64,000 nt of DNA from JAKFDI01 sp044508835. Its GTDB lineage: Bacteria > Pseudomonadota > Gammaproteobacteria > Burkholderiales > Burkholderiaceae_C. A model generated the notes under the pieces. It saw only the letters and a program-made list of their open reading frames with translations, searched no databases and was not told the DNA's origin. Positions within the stretch are counted from its first letter, which is position 1. Each line of letters opens with the position of its first letter. Below, piece by piece: positions 1 to 9,685 of the stretch. Position numbers and translations under genes: made by a program. The stretch spans positions 1 to 64,000 of the forward strand of contig JBIQHD010000015.1 in assembly GCA_044508835.1 (NCBI GenBank), in the 5' to 3' direction.

Positions 1-837
<837 letters not shown>

Positions 838-854
838 TCGGCCGCACGCTGACG

Positions 855-882
855 AAAACGCCCGCATCCCGCGGGCGTTTTT
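855..882 (+). terminator. Rho-independent terminator after isocitrate lyase
   Basis: An 11-bp perfect stem (855-865 with 871-881) encloses a 5-base loop and runs into T residues at 877-882. It sits just behind the aceA stop codon and points the same way. Confidence 0.9.
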
Positions 883-909
883 CTTTGCGGACGTACCGCG
901 CCCACCCAC

Positions 910-1049
910 CCGTTCGCGCCGAGGCATCGAAGCGCCCGCCGCCAAAAACCGTTCGCGCTGAGCTTGTCGAAGCGTGCGCGTCGTCCGATCCGGCCATTCA
1001 ACCTGCGGGCTGGACGACACACGCGCTTCGACAAGCTCAGCGCGAACGG
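910..1049. repeat. Intergenic inverted repeat of the GCTGAGCTTGTCGAAG type, with a degenerate third copy
   Basis: Two arms, 949-974 and 1024-1049, are exact reverse complements over 26 bases, and pairing continues with mismatches about 12 bases further inward. A third, degenerate copy lies at 910-934 in the same orientation as the first arm. The core word GCTGAGCTTGTCGAAG is a common dispersed intergenic repeat in GC-rich proteobacteria. The arms are 49 bases apart and could form a long hairpin in RNA from either strand. The rest of the space between aceA and the next gene shows nothing coding. Confidence 0.8.
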
Positions 1050-1111
1050 GTTTGGGCAACGGGTGGCGCCTCGGCACCGCCGCCCGAACGGCTCGTCGGA
1101 ACGCCGCCGCG

Positions 1112-2260
1112 CTACATCGACGCCTCGATGATCTCGCGGTATTCCTCGGCCGTCGCCACCCGGGGGTTGGTCTTGTGGCAGTGGTCCTTCATCGCCCCGT
1201 CGATGATGCGGTCGAACAGCGCCGGCTCCACGCCCATCGCCTTCAGCCCCGAAGGCAGCCCGAGGCGGGCGTTCAGCTCGCGCAGCGCCTCGGCGAGTTC
1301 CGTGCCCTTGGCGTCGCACGAGCCGATGCCGATGGCGTGCGCCATGCGTTGCAGCCGCTGCTCGCGCTGGATGGAATCGGCCGCGGCGTTGAACTTCACC
1401 ACCTCGGGCAGGAACATTGCGTTCAGCGTGCCGTGGTGCAGCCGCGGGTCGGCGCCGCCCAGGCTGTGGCTGAGCGAGTGCACGGCGCCCAGGCCCTTCT
1501 GGAAGGCCATCGCGCCCTGCATGCTCGCGCTCATCATGTTCCAGCGCGCCTCGCGGTCGGCGCCGTTCGCGGTGGCGCGCGCGATGTGCTTCCAGCCGCG
1601 CTCCAGCCCGTCGAGCGCGATGCCGTCGGCCGGCGGGTTGACGGCCGGCGCCATGAAGGTCTCCATGCAGTGCGCGATGGCATCCATGCCGGTGGCGGCC
1701 GTCAGGAAGGGCGGCAGGCCGAGCGTGAGCTCGGGGTCGCAGATGGCGGTCTTGGGCACCAGGTGCCAGCTGTGGAAGCCGAGCTTGCGGCCGTCGTCGA
1801 CGATGACGATCGCGCCGCGCGCCACCTCGCTGCCGGTGCCGGCGGTGGTCGGCACGGCGATCAGCGGCGCCACGCGCTCGGTGATCTTCGGGCTGCCGCC
1901 TTCGATGGTGGCGTAGGTCTTGAGCGGCCCCTCGTGCGTGGCGGCGATGGCCACGCCCTTGGCCAGGTCGATGCTCGAGCCGCCGCCGACGGCGATCAGG
2001 CCGTCGCAGCCGTTCGCGCGGTAGACCTCGGCCGCCGCGCGCACGCCCGCCTCGGTGGGGTTGGACGGCGTCTGGTCGAACACCGCGTGCGGCAGCCCGC
2101 CGAGCGCGGCCAGTGCCTGGTCGAGCACGCCCGCGGCGCGCACGCCGGCGTCGGTGACGACCAGCGGCTTCTTGATGCCGCTGCGCTCGCACTCCTGCGG
2201 CAGCAGGGCGATGGCGCCGAAGTCGAGCTGGATCTGGGTGACGTAGTAGATGAAGGCCAT
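1112..2260 (-). CDS. Iron-containing alcohol dehydrogenase
   Basis: A 382-residue member of the group III (iron-activated) alcohol dehydrogenase family, which oxidises alcohols or reduces aldehydes with NAD(P). The nucleotide-binding motif GGGSSIDLAKG is near residue 95, followed by TTAGTGSEVARG. Metal-ligand regions DAIAHCMETF, SLSHSLGG and LHHGTLNAMFLP carry the expected histidines. Length matches the family (380-390 residues). The substrate cannot be told from the sequence; maleylacetate reductases and lactaldehyde or butanol dehydrogenases share the fold. It is divergent from the esterase gene that starts about 90 bases away. Confidence 0.9.
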   Translation of the reverse strand: MAFIYYVTQIQLDFGAIALLPQECERSGIKKPLVVTDAGVRAAGVLDQALAALGGLPHAVFDQTPSNPTEAGVRAAAEVYRANGCDGLIAVGGGSSIDLAKGVAIAATHEGPLKTYATIEGGSPKITERVAPLIAVPTTAGTGSEVARGAIVIVDDGRKLGFHSWHLVPKTAICDPELTLGLPPFLTAATGMDAIAHCMETFMAPAVNPPADGIALDGLERGWKHIARATANGADREARWNMMSASMQGAMAFQKGLGAVHSLSHSLGGADPRLHHGTLNAMFLPEVVKFNAAADSIQREQRLQRMAHAIGIGSCDAKGTELAEALRELNARLGLPSGLKAMGVEPALFDRIIDGAMKDHCHKTNPRVATAEEYREIIEASM

Positions 2261-2349
2261 GGCGGGCAGTGGAATGGAGCCGGAAGTTGCCGCCGAGTAT
2301 CCTCGTGCGCTGCGCCGACTGCATCGGTGAATGCCACCAACCCCGCGCC

Positions 2350-3288
2350 GTGCCCCGACACCTGCTCACCCCTCGCATGGCCGAGGTGCTCCACAACATC
2401 CGGCGTGCCAACCGGCCGCCGTTCCATGCCATGGGCGTGCCCGAGGCGCGCCGCGCCTACGTCTCCGCTTCCGAGGTGCTGGAGCGCCCGCGCGCCGGGC
2501 TGCCGCGGGTGCTCGACTTCGAGCTGCCGGCCGGCGAGGGCGTGCGCCTGCGCAGCCGCCTCTACGCGCCTTCCGGCGAGCGGCTGCCCGTGCTGCTGTA
2601 CCTGCACGGCGGCGGCTTCACCATCGGCACCCTGGAAACGCACGACAGCCTGTGCCGCCAGCTCGCGCTGCAGAGCGGCGCCGCGGTGGCGGCGGTGGAA
2701 TACCGGCTCGCCCCGGAGCACCGCTTCCCGGCCGCCGTGGACGACAGCTGGGCCGCCATGCGCTGGCTGGCCGGGGAGGGCGCCGCGGCGCTCGGCCTGG
2801 ACGGCCGCGTGGCCGTGGGCGGCGACAGCGCGGGCGGCACGCTCGCCGCCGTGTGCGCCCTGCATGCGCGCGACACCGGGCTGCCGCTCGCCGCGCAGCT
2901 GCTCATCACGCCAGGCACCACGGCCCACGCCGACACCGAATCGCACCGGCGCTTCGCGAGCGGCTTCCTGCTCGAGGCGGCGGGCATCGAGTGGTTCTTC
3001 GACCAATACATCGACCCGGCGCAGCGCGATGACTGGCGCTTCGCGCCGCTGAACGCCGACGACCTGGACGGCGTGGCGCCGGCCTGCGTGATCCTCGCCG
3101 AGTGCGACCCGCTGGTCGACGAAGGCATCGCCTACGCCGACCGATTGCGTGCCGCCGGCGTGGCCGTGGAGCTGGAGCTGTACCGCGGCGTGACGCACGA
3201 TTTCATCAAGATGGGCCGCGTCCTCGACGAGGCCCACCATGCCCAGGCCGCCTGCGCGGCCGCTCTCAGAAAGGCCTTCGCGCTGTGA
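2350..3288 (+). CDS. Alpha/beta hydrolase, hormone-sensitive-lipase (HSL) family esterase
   Basis: Carboxylesterase-like hydrolase of about 312 residues. The HSL oxyanion motif HGGGF is followed by the nucleophile elbow GDSAGG, and the catalytic Asp and His are expected in CDPLVDE and THDFIKMG. The GTG at 2350 (protein starting MPRHLLTP) is preferred because it gives the usual family length and leaves room for a promoter; an upstream in-frame ATG at 2269 and an ATG at 2377 are alternatives. The stop overlaps the GTG start of the next gene (GTGA), indicating translational coupling. Substrate unknown, probably a short- or medium-chain ester. Confidence 0.85.
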   Translation: MPRHLLTPRMAEVLHNIRRANRPPFHAMGVPEARRAYVSASEVLERPRAGLPRVLDFELPAGEGVRLRSRLYAPSGERLPVLLYLHGGGFTIGTLETHDSLCRQLALQSGAAVAAVEYRLAPEHRFPAAVDDSWAAMRWLAGEGAAALGLDGRVAVGGDSAGGTLAAVCALHARDTGLPLAAQLLITPGTTAHADTESHRRFASGFLLEAAGIEWFFDQYIDPAQRDDWRFAPLNADDLDGVAPACVILAECDPLVDEGIAYADRLRAAGVAVELELYRGVTHDFIKMGRVLDEAHHAQAACAAALRKAFAL

Positions 3289-4142
3289 CCCGCACCGAAT
3301 TCCGCTTCTTCGACCGCCTGCGCGTGCGCTGGGCCGAGATCGATTCCCAGAAAATCGTCTTCAACGCCCACTACCTCACCTACGTCGACACCGCCCTGGC
3401 GGGCTACTGGCGCGCGCTCGCGCTGCCCTATGCCTCGACGATGGAATACCTCGGCGGCGACCTCTTCCTGCGCAAGGCCACCGTCGAGTACGAGCGCTCG
3501 GCGCGCTACGACGACGTGCTCGACGTGGGCATCCGCTGCGCGCGCATCGGCAACTCCTCGCTCCTGTTCAGCGCAGGCGTGTTCCGGCAGGACGAGCTGC
3601 TGGTCTCGGGCGAGCTGGTCTACGTGTTCGCCGACCCGCACACGCAGAGCTCCAAGCCGGTGCCGCAGGAGCTGCGCGACGTGCTGCAGGGCTTCGAGGC
3701 CGGCAAGCCGATGATCGAGGTGCGCGTGGGCCGCTGGGCGCAGCTCGGCGCCGACGCGCAGGCCATCCGCACCGCGGTGTTCATCGAGGAGCAGAAGATC
3801 CCCGCCGAGATGGAGTGGGACACGGCCGACGAGGCCTGCATCCATGCCGTCGCCTACAACCGCTTCGGCGTGCCGCTGGCCACCGGGCGGCTGCTGGAGC
3901 ACGTGCCGGGCGTGGCCAAGATCGGCCGCATGGCGGTGTCGCAGGCCATGCGCGGCAGCCGCATCGGGCGCCACGTGCTGGACGCGCTGATGAAGGCGGC
4001 GCGAGAGCGCGGCGACCAGGAGGCGGTGCTGCACGCGCAGGTGTCGGCCTCGGCCTTCTATGCGCGCGCCGGCTTCAGCGAGCGCGGCTCGGTGTTCGAC
4101 GAGGCGGGCATCCCGCACGTCGAGATGGTGCGGGTGCTGTGA
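3285..4142 (+). CDS. Fused hot-dog acyl-CoA thioesterase and GNAT acetyltransferase
   Basis: A two-domain protein of 285 residues. Residues about 5-135 are a 4HBT/YbgC-type hot-dog thioesterase (RVRWAEIDSQKIVFNAHYLTYVD, with the D-x-x-x-x-V/F-x-N-x-x-Y signature shown in part). Residues about 145-285 are a GNAT acyltransferase like ElaA/YjcF (VFIEEQKIP, IGRMAVSQAMRGSRIG, SAFYARAGF). The start is the GTG at 3285 overlapping the upstream TGA by four bases. The fusion suggests that acyl-CoA chemistry and acyl transfer are linked, but substrates are unknown. Lies in an operon with the HSL esterase. Confidence 0.85.
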   Translation: MTRTEFRFFDRLRVRWAEIDSQKIVFNAHYLTYVDTALAGYWRALALPYASTMEYLGGDLFLRKATVEYERSARYDDVLDVGIRCARIGNSSLLFSAGVFRQDELLVSGELVYVFADPHTQSSKPVPQELRDVLQGFEAGKPMIEVRVGRWAQLGADAQAIRTAVFIEEQKIPAEMEWDTADEACIHAVAYNRFGVPLATGRLLEHVPGVAKIGRMAVSQAMRGSRIGRHVLDALMKAARERGDQEAVLHAQVSASAFYARAGFSERGSVFDEAGIPHVEMVRVL

Positions 4143-4209
4143 GCCGCTCGCCCGGTGGGTAACTAGATAGAGGAGGGCGGGACGGCGCCCGGCGCGCCCC
4201 GTCCGCCGA

Positions 4210-5178
4210 TCAGCGGGCGGCGGCGGACGCGCGCACGCGCTTGCCCGGCGGCTTGAGCAGGCTGCGCACGCGCGTGCGCTTCACCGGCTGGGCCGCCGCG
4301 GTGCCCGGCAGCTCGAGCTCCGCTTCCGACACCGGCTGCTGCTCGCTCACCGCGGCGCCCGGCGCGTCCTCGGTGTAGCGCGGCGGCCAGTGCTTGAGCG
4401 AGGAGCGCCGCAGCAGCGCCACGCCGGTCGGGCTGAAGCTGCGCTCCAGCACGTGCGTGACGAGGTGGCGGTTCACCCGCTCGGCGATGACGAGCGTCGA
4501 GCTGCGCGTGCCGTAGTTCAGCTCGGCCGCGCGGATGAAGGCCGCCGACAGCATGCGCTCGCGGTCGCGCGCGAGGCCGGTCTCGGGCAGCTCGTGAGCC
4601 GCCGCCTCGGTGCGGTCGGCCAGGGCCTCGAACAGCAGGGCCGACAGCGCGTCCACCGACTCCGCGCGCGGCAGCGCGTCGGCCAGCCGGGCCTTGAGCG
4701 CATTGACCTTCGGCCACGGCGTGTCGAGCGAGGCGTTGGACAGGCCGTACACCCCGCGCTCGATGCGCTGCGGCGTGGCCTGCTGGTTGGTGGCGAAGAA
4801 GCAGTCGCCGCGGCGGAAGTCCGCCGCGATCAGGTTGAAGCCGTTGTAGCCCGACAGCGCGGTGCGCATCCAGAAGCGGTCGGCGCTCTCGCGGGACGCC
4901 AGCCACTCGGCGACGATCTGGCCGCGCGAGGGCGACTGCGGGTCCGCGGGCTTGGCGTGCCGCACGTTGGTCACGAGGCCGAGCCGGCCCTCGGCCGTGA
5001 GGCCGAGCCAGGTGCCGCCGGCCTGCAGGTCGCGCCCGGACAGGATGGCCGGGCCGCCGGCGTCCGGCGTCCACCAGGCCAGGCGGGCGGTCGGGCGGGC
5101 GAAGAATTCGTCGCGGTTGGCCGCCAGCACCAGCGGGAAGCGCCGGCTCTGGTCGATGGCGAGGGCTACGAGGCACAT
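4210..5178 (-). CDS. NRDE family protein (TANGO2-like)
   Basis: 322 residues beginning MCLVALA and containing the family-naming sequence LAANRDEFFARPT within the first 30 residues, then GGTWLGLT and LVTNVR. NRDE/TANGO2 proteins are widespread; the animal homologue has been linked to haem trafficking, but the bacterial role is not settled. The N-terminal Cys2 is typical of Ntn-hydrolase-like folds. The C-terminal 40 residues are rich in Ala, Arg and Lys and probably disordered. The start overlaps the end of the upstream DUF4936 gene by 13 bases, so the two are co-translated. Confidence 0.9.
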   Translation of the reverse strand: MCLVALAIDQSRRFPLVLAANRDEFFARPTARLAWWTPDAGGPAILSGRDLQAGGTWLGLTAEGRLGLVTNVRHAKPADPQSPSRGQIVAEWLASRESADRFWMRTALSGYNGFNLIAADFRRGDCFFATNQQATPQRIERGVYGLSNASLDTPWPKVNALKARLADALPRAESVDALSALLFEALADRTEAAAHELPETGLARDRERMLSAAFIRAAELNYGTRSSTLVIAERVNRHLVTHVLERSFSPTGVALLRRSSLKHWPPRYTEDAPGAAVSEQQPVSEAELELPGTAAAQPVKRTRVRSLLKPPGKRVRASAAAR

Positions 5179-5498
5179 GAGACGAACACCTCGATGTGGC
5201 GCGTGCCTTCGACATGGGGCGCGAGCGCCTGCGCTTCGCGTTCGATCTCGGCGGCCAGCGCATCGTCGATGCTGCCCGCCGCCGCGTGCTTGTAGGTTTC
5301 CATCCAGGTCTGCCGGCCCAACTGTTCGTCCGGGCGATGCAGCAAGCGCGCCGTCAGCCCGGGGTGGCGCGCTTGCAGCCGCGCCTGATACTCATCGACG
5401 ATTTCCCGTGCGGCGAGCGCCCCGGAACTCGACATTCGATAGTAGATGAACAGCTCGCGCGACGGGCCGCGCTGCACGTGAACTGGTTCCCGCGGCAT
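5166..5498 (-). CDS. DUF4936 family protein
   Basis: A small protein of at most 110 residues with the core RELFIYYRMS...YQARLQARHPGLTARLLHRPDE and TWMETYKH. This matches the small DUF4936 proteins that in Burkholderiales sit beside the YgfZ and NRDE genes. No catalytic motif or membrane segment is visible. The first ATG is used here; the conserved part starts about 15 residues later, so an internal GTG is also possible. It lies 37 bases after ygfZ and overlaps the NRDE gene. Function unknown. Confidence 0.8.
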   Translation of the reverse strand: MPREPVHVQRGPSRELFIYYRMSSSGALAAREIVDEYQARLQARHPGLTARLLHRPDEQLGRQTWMETYKHAAAGSIDDALAAEIEREAQALAPHVEGTRHIEVFVSCAS

Positions 5499-5535
5499 TG
5501 CGTCTTGATGCGGCCGGGCGGGTCGGCAGGGTGCG

Positions 5536-6462
5536 TCAGCCGCCCGTGGCGTCGTCGTCGGGCAGGGGCAGGGCGTAGGGCAGCGCCTGCCGCGCGAGCA
5601 GCGGGCCGTCGGGGGCGCCCAGGTGCAGGCTGCCCGCCGGCAGGGCGGCGAGCTTCACCTCCGCCAGCACCGCGCTGCCGCCGCGCGGGCTCGGCGCGGC
5701 GTTCGCCACGCGCCCGGCGGGCTGGGCGGCGTCGCCGCTGTGGAAGATCTCCTGGCCGGCGAGCGCGGCCGCCGGCGTCTCGAAGAGGAAGGCGCGGCGC
5801 TTCACCGCGCCGCGGTACTGGGCGCGCGCCACGACCTCCTGGCCGGGGTAGCAGCCCTTCTGGAAGTTCACGCCGCCGACGACCTCGAAGTTCAGCATCT
5901 GCGGCACGAACTGGTCGGCGGTGGCGGCCTCGATCACGGCCACGCCGCTGCGCACCTCGAGCCAGCGCCAGGCGTCGAGCGGCAGCGCCGGCCCCGCGGG
6001 CGCGGCGCCGGCGACGAGCGCGCGCGCGACGCCCTCGGCATCGGGCAGGCGGATCACCGTGCGGCCGTCCGCCGCGCGGGCCGACCACACCGGCGCGTCG
6101 CCCAGCAGGCCCTGCGCCGTCGCGCCCGCCGCGCCGTGGAGCGGCAGCTCGGCGCTGGCGTCGCTCAACTTGCACTTGGCGCGCAGCACGAACATCGACA
6201 GCCGCTTCAGCGTGGCCGCCAGCAGGCTCGCGTGGCAGGCGAGCAGCAGCTCCTCGGCCGCGGGCCGCCACACGACGAAGCTCGCCAGCAGCCGGCCCTT
6301 GGGCGAGCAGTACCCGGCCAGGCAGGCGGCGCCCGCCGCCAGGTGCTCGACGTCGTTGGTGAGCTGGCCGTGCAGGAAGCCCGCCGCGTCTGGCCCGACG
6401 GCGCGGATCACGCCCCAGTCCCCCAGTGGCGCCACGCCGTCCATCACCGTTTCGTCGCTCAT
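5536..6462 (-). CDS. ygfZ: YgfZ/GcvT-like folate-binding protein for Fe-S cluster repair and tRNA modification
   Basis: 308 residues. The YgfZ signature K-G-C-Y-x-G-Q is present as QKGCYPGQEVVAR, with the conserved cysteine, about two thirds along. The N-terminal part carries GFLHGQLTNDV and GYCSPKGRLLA, as in GcvT-fold tetrahydrofolate-binding proteins. YgfZ supports Fe-S enzymes such as MiaB. The ATG at 6462 gives the usual N-terminus; the frame is open much further upstream but this is a GC-rich artefact. It is divergent from mltG with a 69-base gap. Confidence 0.92.
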   Translation of the reverse strand: MSDETVMDGVAPLGDWGVIRAVGPDAAGFLHGQLTNDVEHLAAGAACLAGYCSPKGRLLASFVVWRPAAEELLLACHASLLAATLKRLSMFVLRAKCKLSDASAELPLHGAAGATAQGLLGDAPVWSARAADGRTVIRLPDAEGVARALVAGAAPAGPALPLDAWRWLEVRSGVAVIEAATADQFVPQMLNFEVVGGVNFQKGCYPGQEVVARAQYRGAVKRRAFLFETPAAALAGQEIFHSGDAAQPAGRVANAAPSPRGGSAVLAEVKLAALPAGSLHLGAPDGPLLARQALPYALPLPDDDATGG

Positions 6463-6531
6463 GCGCCGATTATCATCAGCCCCCTTTCTTCTCGCGTCCT
6501 GGGGCTTTGTGGGCCGCGCACTCCCTGATCG

Positions 6532-7530
6532 ATGAAGTTGCTGCGTTCGTTGGTGTTGCTCGTCGTGGTGCTGGCCGCCGGTGCCGCGGGGGCGGCGCTG
6601 TGGTGGGTCAACCACCCGCTGGAGCTGGCCCGGCCGTCGGTGGAGCTGTCGATCGAGACGGGCGCCACGCCGCGCGCCATTGCCAACGACTGGGTCGAAG
6701 CCGGCGTGCGCACCTCGCCGACGCTGCTGTACGAATGGTTCCGCTGGTCGCGCCAGGCGCGCAGCATCCGCGCCGGCAGCTACGAGATCTCCACCGGCAC
6801 CACGCCGCGCCAGCTGCTCGACAAGATGGTGCGCGGCGACGAGACGCTGGCCTTCGTGCGCCTGATCGAGGGCTGGACCTTCAAGCAGTTCCGCGAGGCG
6901 CTGGCCAAGGCCGATGCGCTCAAGCCCACCACCGTGACGATGACCGACGCGCAGGTGATGGAGGCGCTCGGCCATCCCGGCATGCCGCCCGAGGGCCGCT
7001 TCTTTCCCGACACCTACGCCTACAGCAAGGGCGTGAGCGACCTGGCCGTGCTGCGGCGCGCCCACCACGCGATGCAGCAGCGGCTGGAGGAAGCCTGGGC
7101 CGGGCGCCTGCCCGATACCCCGCTGCGCACGCCGGACGAGTTGCTCACGCTGGCGTCGATCGTCGAGAAGGAGACCGGCCACGTCGAGGACCGGGGCAAG
7201 GTCGCGGCGGTGTTCCTGAACCGGCTGCGCATCGGCATGCCGCTGCAGACCGACCCGACGGTGATCTACGGCATGGGCAGCGCCTTCGACGGCAACCTGC
7301 GCCGCGCCGACCTGCAGCGCGACACGCCCTACAACACCTACCTGCGCGCCGGCCTGCCGCCGACGCCGATCGCCATGCCGGGCAAGGCCTCGCTGGCGGC
7401 GGTGGTCCGGCCCGAGGCGACCAAGGCGCTGTACTTCGTCTCGCGCGGCGACGGCACGAGCGAATTCAGCGAGACGCTCATGCAGCACAACCGCGCGGTC
7501 GACCGCTATCAGCGCGGCAAGCGGCCATGA
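6532..7530 (+). CDS. mltG: Endolytic murein transglycosylase MltG (YceG)
   Basis: 332 residues with an N-terminal membrane anchor (about residues 5-22) and a periplasmic YceG domain. The sequence LLTLASIVEKETGH contains the catalytic glutamate of the family, and MPLQTDPTVIYG and TPYNTYLRAGLPPTPI are family hallmarks. MltG cuts nascent glycan strands and helps set their length. The stop overlaps the ATG of tmk (ATGA), the usual order in Burkholderiales. Confidence 0.95.
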   Translation: MKLLRSLVLLVVVLAAGAAGAALWWVNHPLELARPSVELSIETGATPRAIANDWVEAGVRTSPTLLYEWFRWSRQARSIRAGSYEISTGTTPRQLLDKMVRGDETLAFVRLIEGWTFKQFREALAKADALKPTTVTMTDAQVMEALGHPGMPPEGRFFPDTYAYSKGVSDLAVLRRAHHAMQQRLEEAWAGRLPDTPLRTPDELLTLASIVEKETGHVEDRGKVAAVFLNRLRIGMPLQTDPTVIYGMGSAFDGNLRRADLQRDTPYNTYLRAGLPPTPIAMPGKASLAAVVRPEATKALYFVSRGDGTSEFSETLMQHNRAVDRYQRGKRP

Positions 7531-8141
7531 ACGGCGGGCGTTTCATCAGCTTCGAGGGCATCGACGGCGCGGGCAAGTCGAGCCACATCGACGCCGTGGC
7601 CGAGCGCCTGCGCCGCGGCGGCGCGACGGTGGTCGCCACCCGCGAGCCCGGCGGCACGGCCCTGGCCGAGCGGCTGCGCGAGCTGGTGCTGCACGAGCCG
7701 ATGGATGCGCTGACCGAGGCCCTGCTGGTGTTCGCCGCGCGGCGCGACCACGTGCGCCAGCGCATCGCCCCGGCGCTCGCGCGCGGCGAGACGGTGCTGT
7801 GCGACCGCTTCACCGACGCCACCTTCGCCTACCAGGGCAGCGGCCGCGGGTTCGACACCGCGGTGCTCGCGCAGCTCGAGCAATGGGTGCACGGCGAGCT
7901 GCAGCCCACGCTGACCTTCTGGTTCGACGTGGCGCCGGCCGTCGCCGCCGAGCGCCGCGCCGCGGCGCGTGCGCCCGACCGCTTCGAGGCGCAGGACCTG
8001 GCCTTCTTCGAGCGCGTGCGCGCCGGCTACCGGCAGCGCATGGACGAATCGCCCGGGCGCTTCGTGCGCATCGACTCGGCGCTCTCGCGCGAGGCGGTGG
8101 ACGCGCAGATCGGCGCCGCGCTGGAGGCCCGCGGGTGGTAG
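7527..8141 (+). CDS. tmk: Thymidylate kinase
   Basis: 204 residues. The P-loop GIDGAGKSS is at residues 11-19, preceded by FISFE. CDRFTDATFAYQG is the DR(Y/F) substrate motif, and REPGGTALAE is the dTMP-binding segment. The enzyme phosphorylates dTMP to dTDP. The ATG overlaps the mltG stop by four bases, and its TAG stop overlaps the GTG start of holB by seven bases, so mltG-tmk-holB are tightly coupled. Confidence 0.96.
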   Translation: MNGGRFISFEGIDGAGKSSHIDAVAERLRRGGATVVATREPGGTALAERLRELVLHEPMDALTEALLVFAARRDHVRQRIAPALARGETVLCDRFTDATFAYQGSGRGFDTAVLAQLEQWVHGELQPTLTFWFDVAPAVAAERRAAARAPDRFEAQDLAFFERVRAGYRQRMDESPGRFVRIDSALSREAVDAQIGAALEARGW

Positions 8142-9202
8142 GCGCCGACGCCACGCTGCCGCTGCCCTGGCTCGAGGCGCCGCTGCGCCAGGCGCTGGCG
8201 CACGGGCGCGCGCATGCGCTGCTGGTGCACGGGCCGCAGGGCGTCGGCCAGTTCGAGCTCGCCATCGCGCTGGCGCAGGCCTGGCTGTGCGAAGGCGACG
8301 CCGGCCCGCGCCGGCCCTGCGGGCGCTGCGCCGCCTGCCGGCTGGTGCAGTCGCATTCGCACCCCGACCTGCTGGTGCTGCTGCCCGAGGCGCTGCGCGC
8401 CGACCTCGGCTGGGGCGGCGACGAGGAGCCCGCGGACACCGACAGGGCCGCCAAGCGCAAGCCCAGCCGCGACATCCGCGTGGACGACGTGCGCCGCGCC
8501 ATCGCCTTCGCGCAGACCACCTCGGCGCGCGGCCGCGGCAAGGTGGTGGTGCTGCACCCGGCCGAGCGGCTGAACGGCGTGGCCGCCAATGCGCTGCTCA
8601 AGACGCTGGAAGAGCCGCCGGGCGACGCGCGCCTGGTGCTCTCCTGTGCCGCGCCCGACGCGCTGCTGCCCACCATCCGCAGCCGCTGCCAGGCGCTGGC
8701 CCTGGCGCTGCCCGAAACCGAGATGGCGAGCGCATGGCTCGCGCAGCAGGGCATCGACGAACCGGCCGTGCTGCTGGGCGCGGCAGGCGGCCAGCCGCAG
8801 GACGCGCTGGCCTGGGCCGCCGAGGGCATCGACGCACGCACCTGGGCGGCGCTGCCGCGGCAAATCGCGCAGGGCGACGCGGCGGGCCTCGCGGCATGGC
8901 CGCTGCCGCGCCTGGTCGACATGCTGCACAAGCTCTGCCACGACCTGATGCGGCTGGCCGCGGGCGGCGAGCCGCGCTACTTCCCGCGCGCGGCGCTGCC
9001 CGCGAAGCCGGTGCCGCTCGCGCGGCTGGCCCCCTGGGCCAAGGCGCTCGCCGCACATGCCCGGTCGGCCGAGCACACCTGGAACGCCGGCCTGATGGCC
9101 GAGGCCCTGGTGCAGCAGGCGCGGCAGGCCTTCGCGGCCGCGGCGTCCGTGCAGGAGCGCACGCCTTCGCGCCAAGGTGTTTCAGTACACTCGATTCGAT
9201 GA
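8135..9202 (+). CDS. holB: DNA polymerase III subunit delta prime
   Basis: 355 residues of a clamp-loader AAA+ subunit. The zinc module is CGRCAACRLVQSHSHPD. NALLKTLEEPP and IRSRCQAL are the sensor/SRC-type motifs. The P-loop position reads GPQGVGQFELA, with Gln in place of the P-loop Lys, consistent with a delta-prime subunit that does not hydrolyse ATP. The GTG at 8135 is the only start that keeps the N-terminus and lies inside the end of tmk. Its TGA overlaps the ATG of the PilZ gene. Confidence 0.94.
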   Translation: MVGADATLPLPWLEAPLRQALAHGRAHALLVHGPQGVGQFELAIALAQAWLCEGDAGPRRPCGRCAACRLVQSHSHPDLLVLLPEALRADLGWGGDEEPADTDRAAKRKPSRDIRVDDVRRAIAFAQTTSARGRGKVVVLHPAERLNGVAANALLKTLEEPPGDARLVLSCAAPDALLPTIRSRCQALALALPETEMASAWLAQQGIDEPAVLLGAAGGQPQDALAWAAEGIDARTWAALPRQIAQGDAAGLAAWPLPRLVDMLHKLCHDLMRLAAGGEPRYFPRAALPAKPVPLARLAPWAKALAAHARSAEHTWNAGLMAEALVQQARQAFAAAASVQERTPSRQGVSVHSIR

Positions 9203-9609
9203 GCGAACCCAGCCCGCGCAGCGACATGCTTCCGCGCAGCGCGCCCCCCGGTGCGGCGCTGCCCGCGGGGCCGCGCCCGAGCGTGATCCAGCTGGTGTTC
9301 CGCGAGAAGGGCGCGCTCTACGCCGCCTACATCCCGCTCTTCACCGAAGGCGGCCTGTTCGTGCCGACCACGCGCGAGTACCGGCTCGGCGACGACATCT
9401 ACCTGCTGCTGTCGCTGCCCGACGATGCCCAGCGCTATCCCGTGGCCGGCAAGGTGGCGTGGATCACGCCGGCCAACGCCTCGGGCGGGCGCACGCAGGG
9501 CGTGGGCGTGCGCTTCCCCGGCGACGAGAAGACGCGGCTGCTGAAGCTGCGCATCGAGGAGCTCCTGGGCACCTCGATCTCCTCGTCCAAACCCACGCAG
9601 ACCATCTGA
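9199..9609 (+). CDS. pilZ: PilZ-domain protein
   Basis: 136 residues with a PilZ domain. It includes YAAYIPLFTEGGLFVPTTREYRLGDDIYLLLSLPDD and the GKVAWITP strand, as in the type IV pilus biogenesis PilZ protein that lies beside holB in many proteobacteria. The N-terminus has no RxxxR pair or D/NxSxxG motif, so c-di-GMP binding is doubtful, as for the type IV pilus PilZ subgroup. The ATG overlaps the holB stop by four bases. Confidence 0.9.
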   Translation: MSEPSPRSDMLPRSAPPGAALPAGPRPSVIQLVFREKGALYAAYIPLFTEGGLFVPTTREYRLGDDIYLLLSLPDDAQRYPVAGKVAWITPANASGGRTQGVGVRFPGDEKTRLLKLRIEELLGTSISSSKPTQTI

Positions 9610-9685
9610 TCCGCCGGCGCGCGGTACGCTGCGGGGCTGCTTCCCGCCGTGGCCGCGCCATGGCCGTCCCGCCTTCGCATCCCCC

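Noticed and set aside
8135..9202. Missing P-loop lysine in holB as a broken gene
   Set aside because: Delta-prime clamp-loader subunits often lack the ATPase lysine; all other family motifs are intact.
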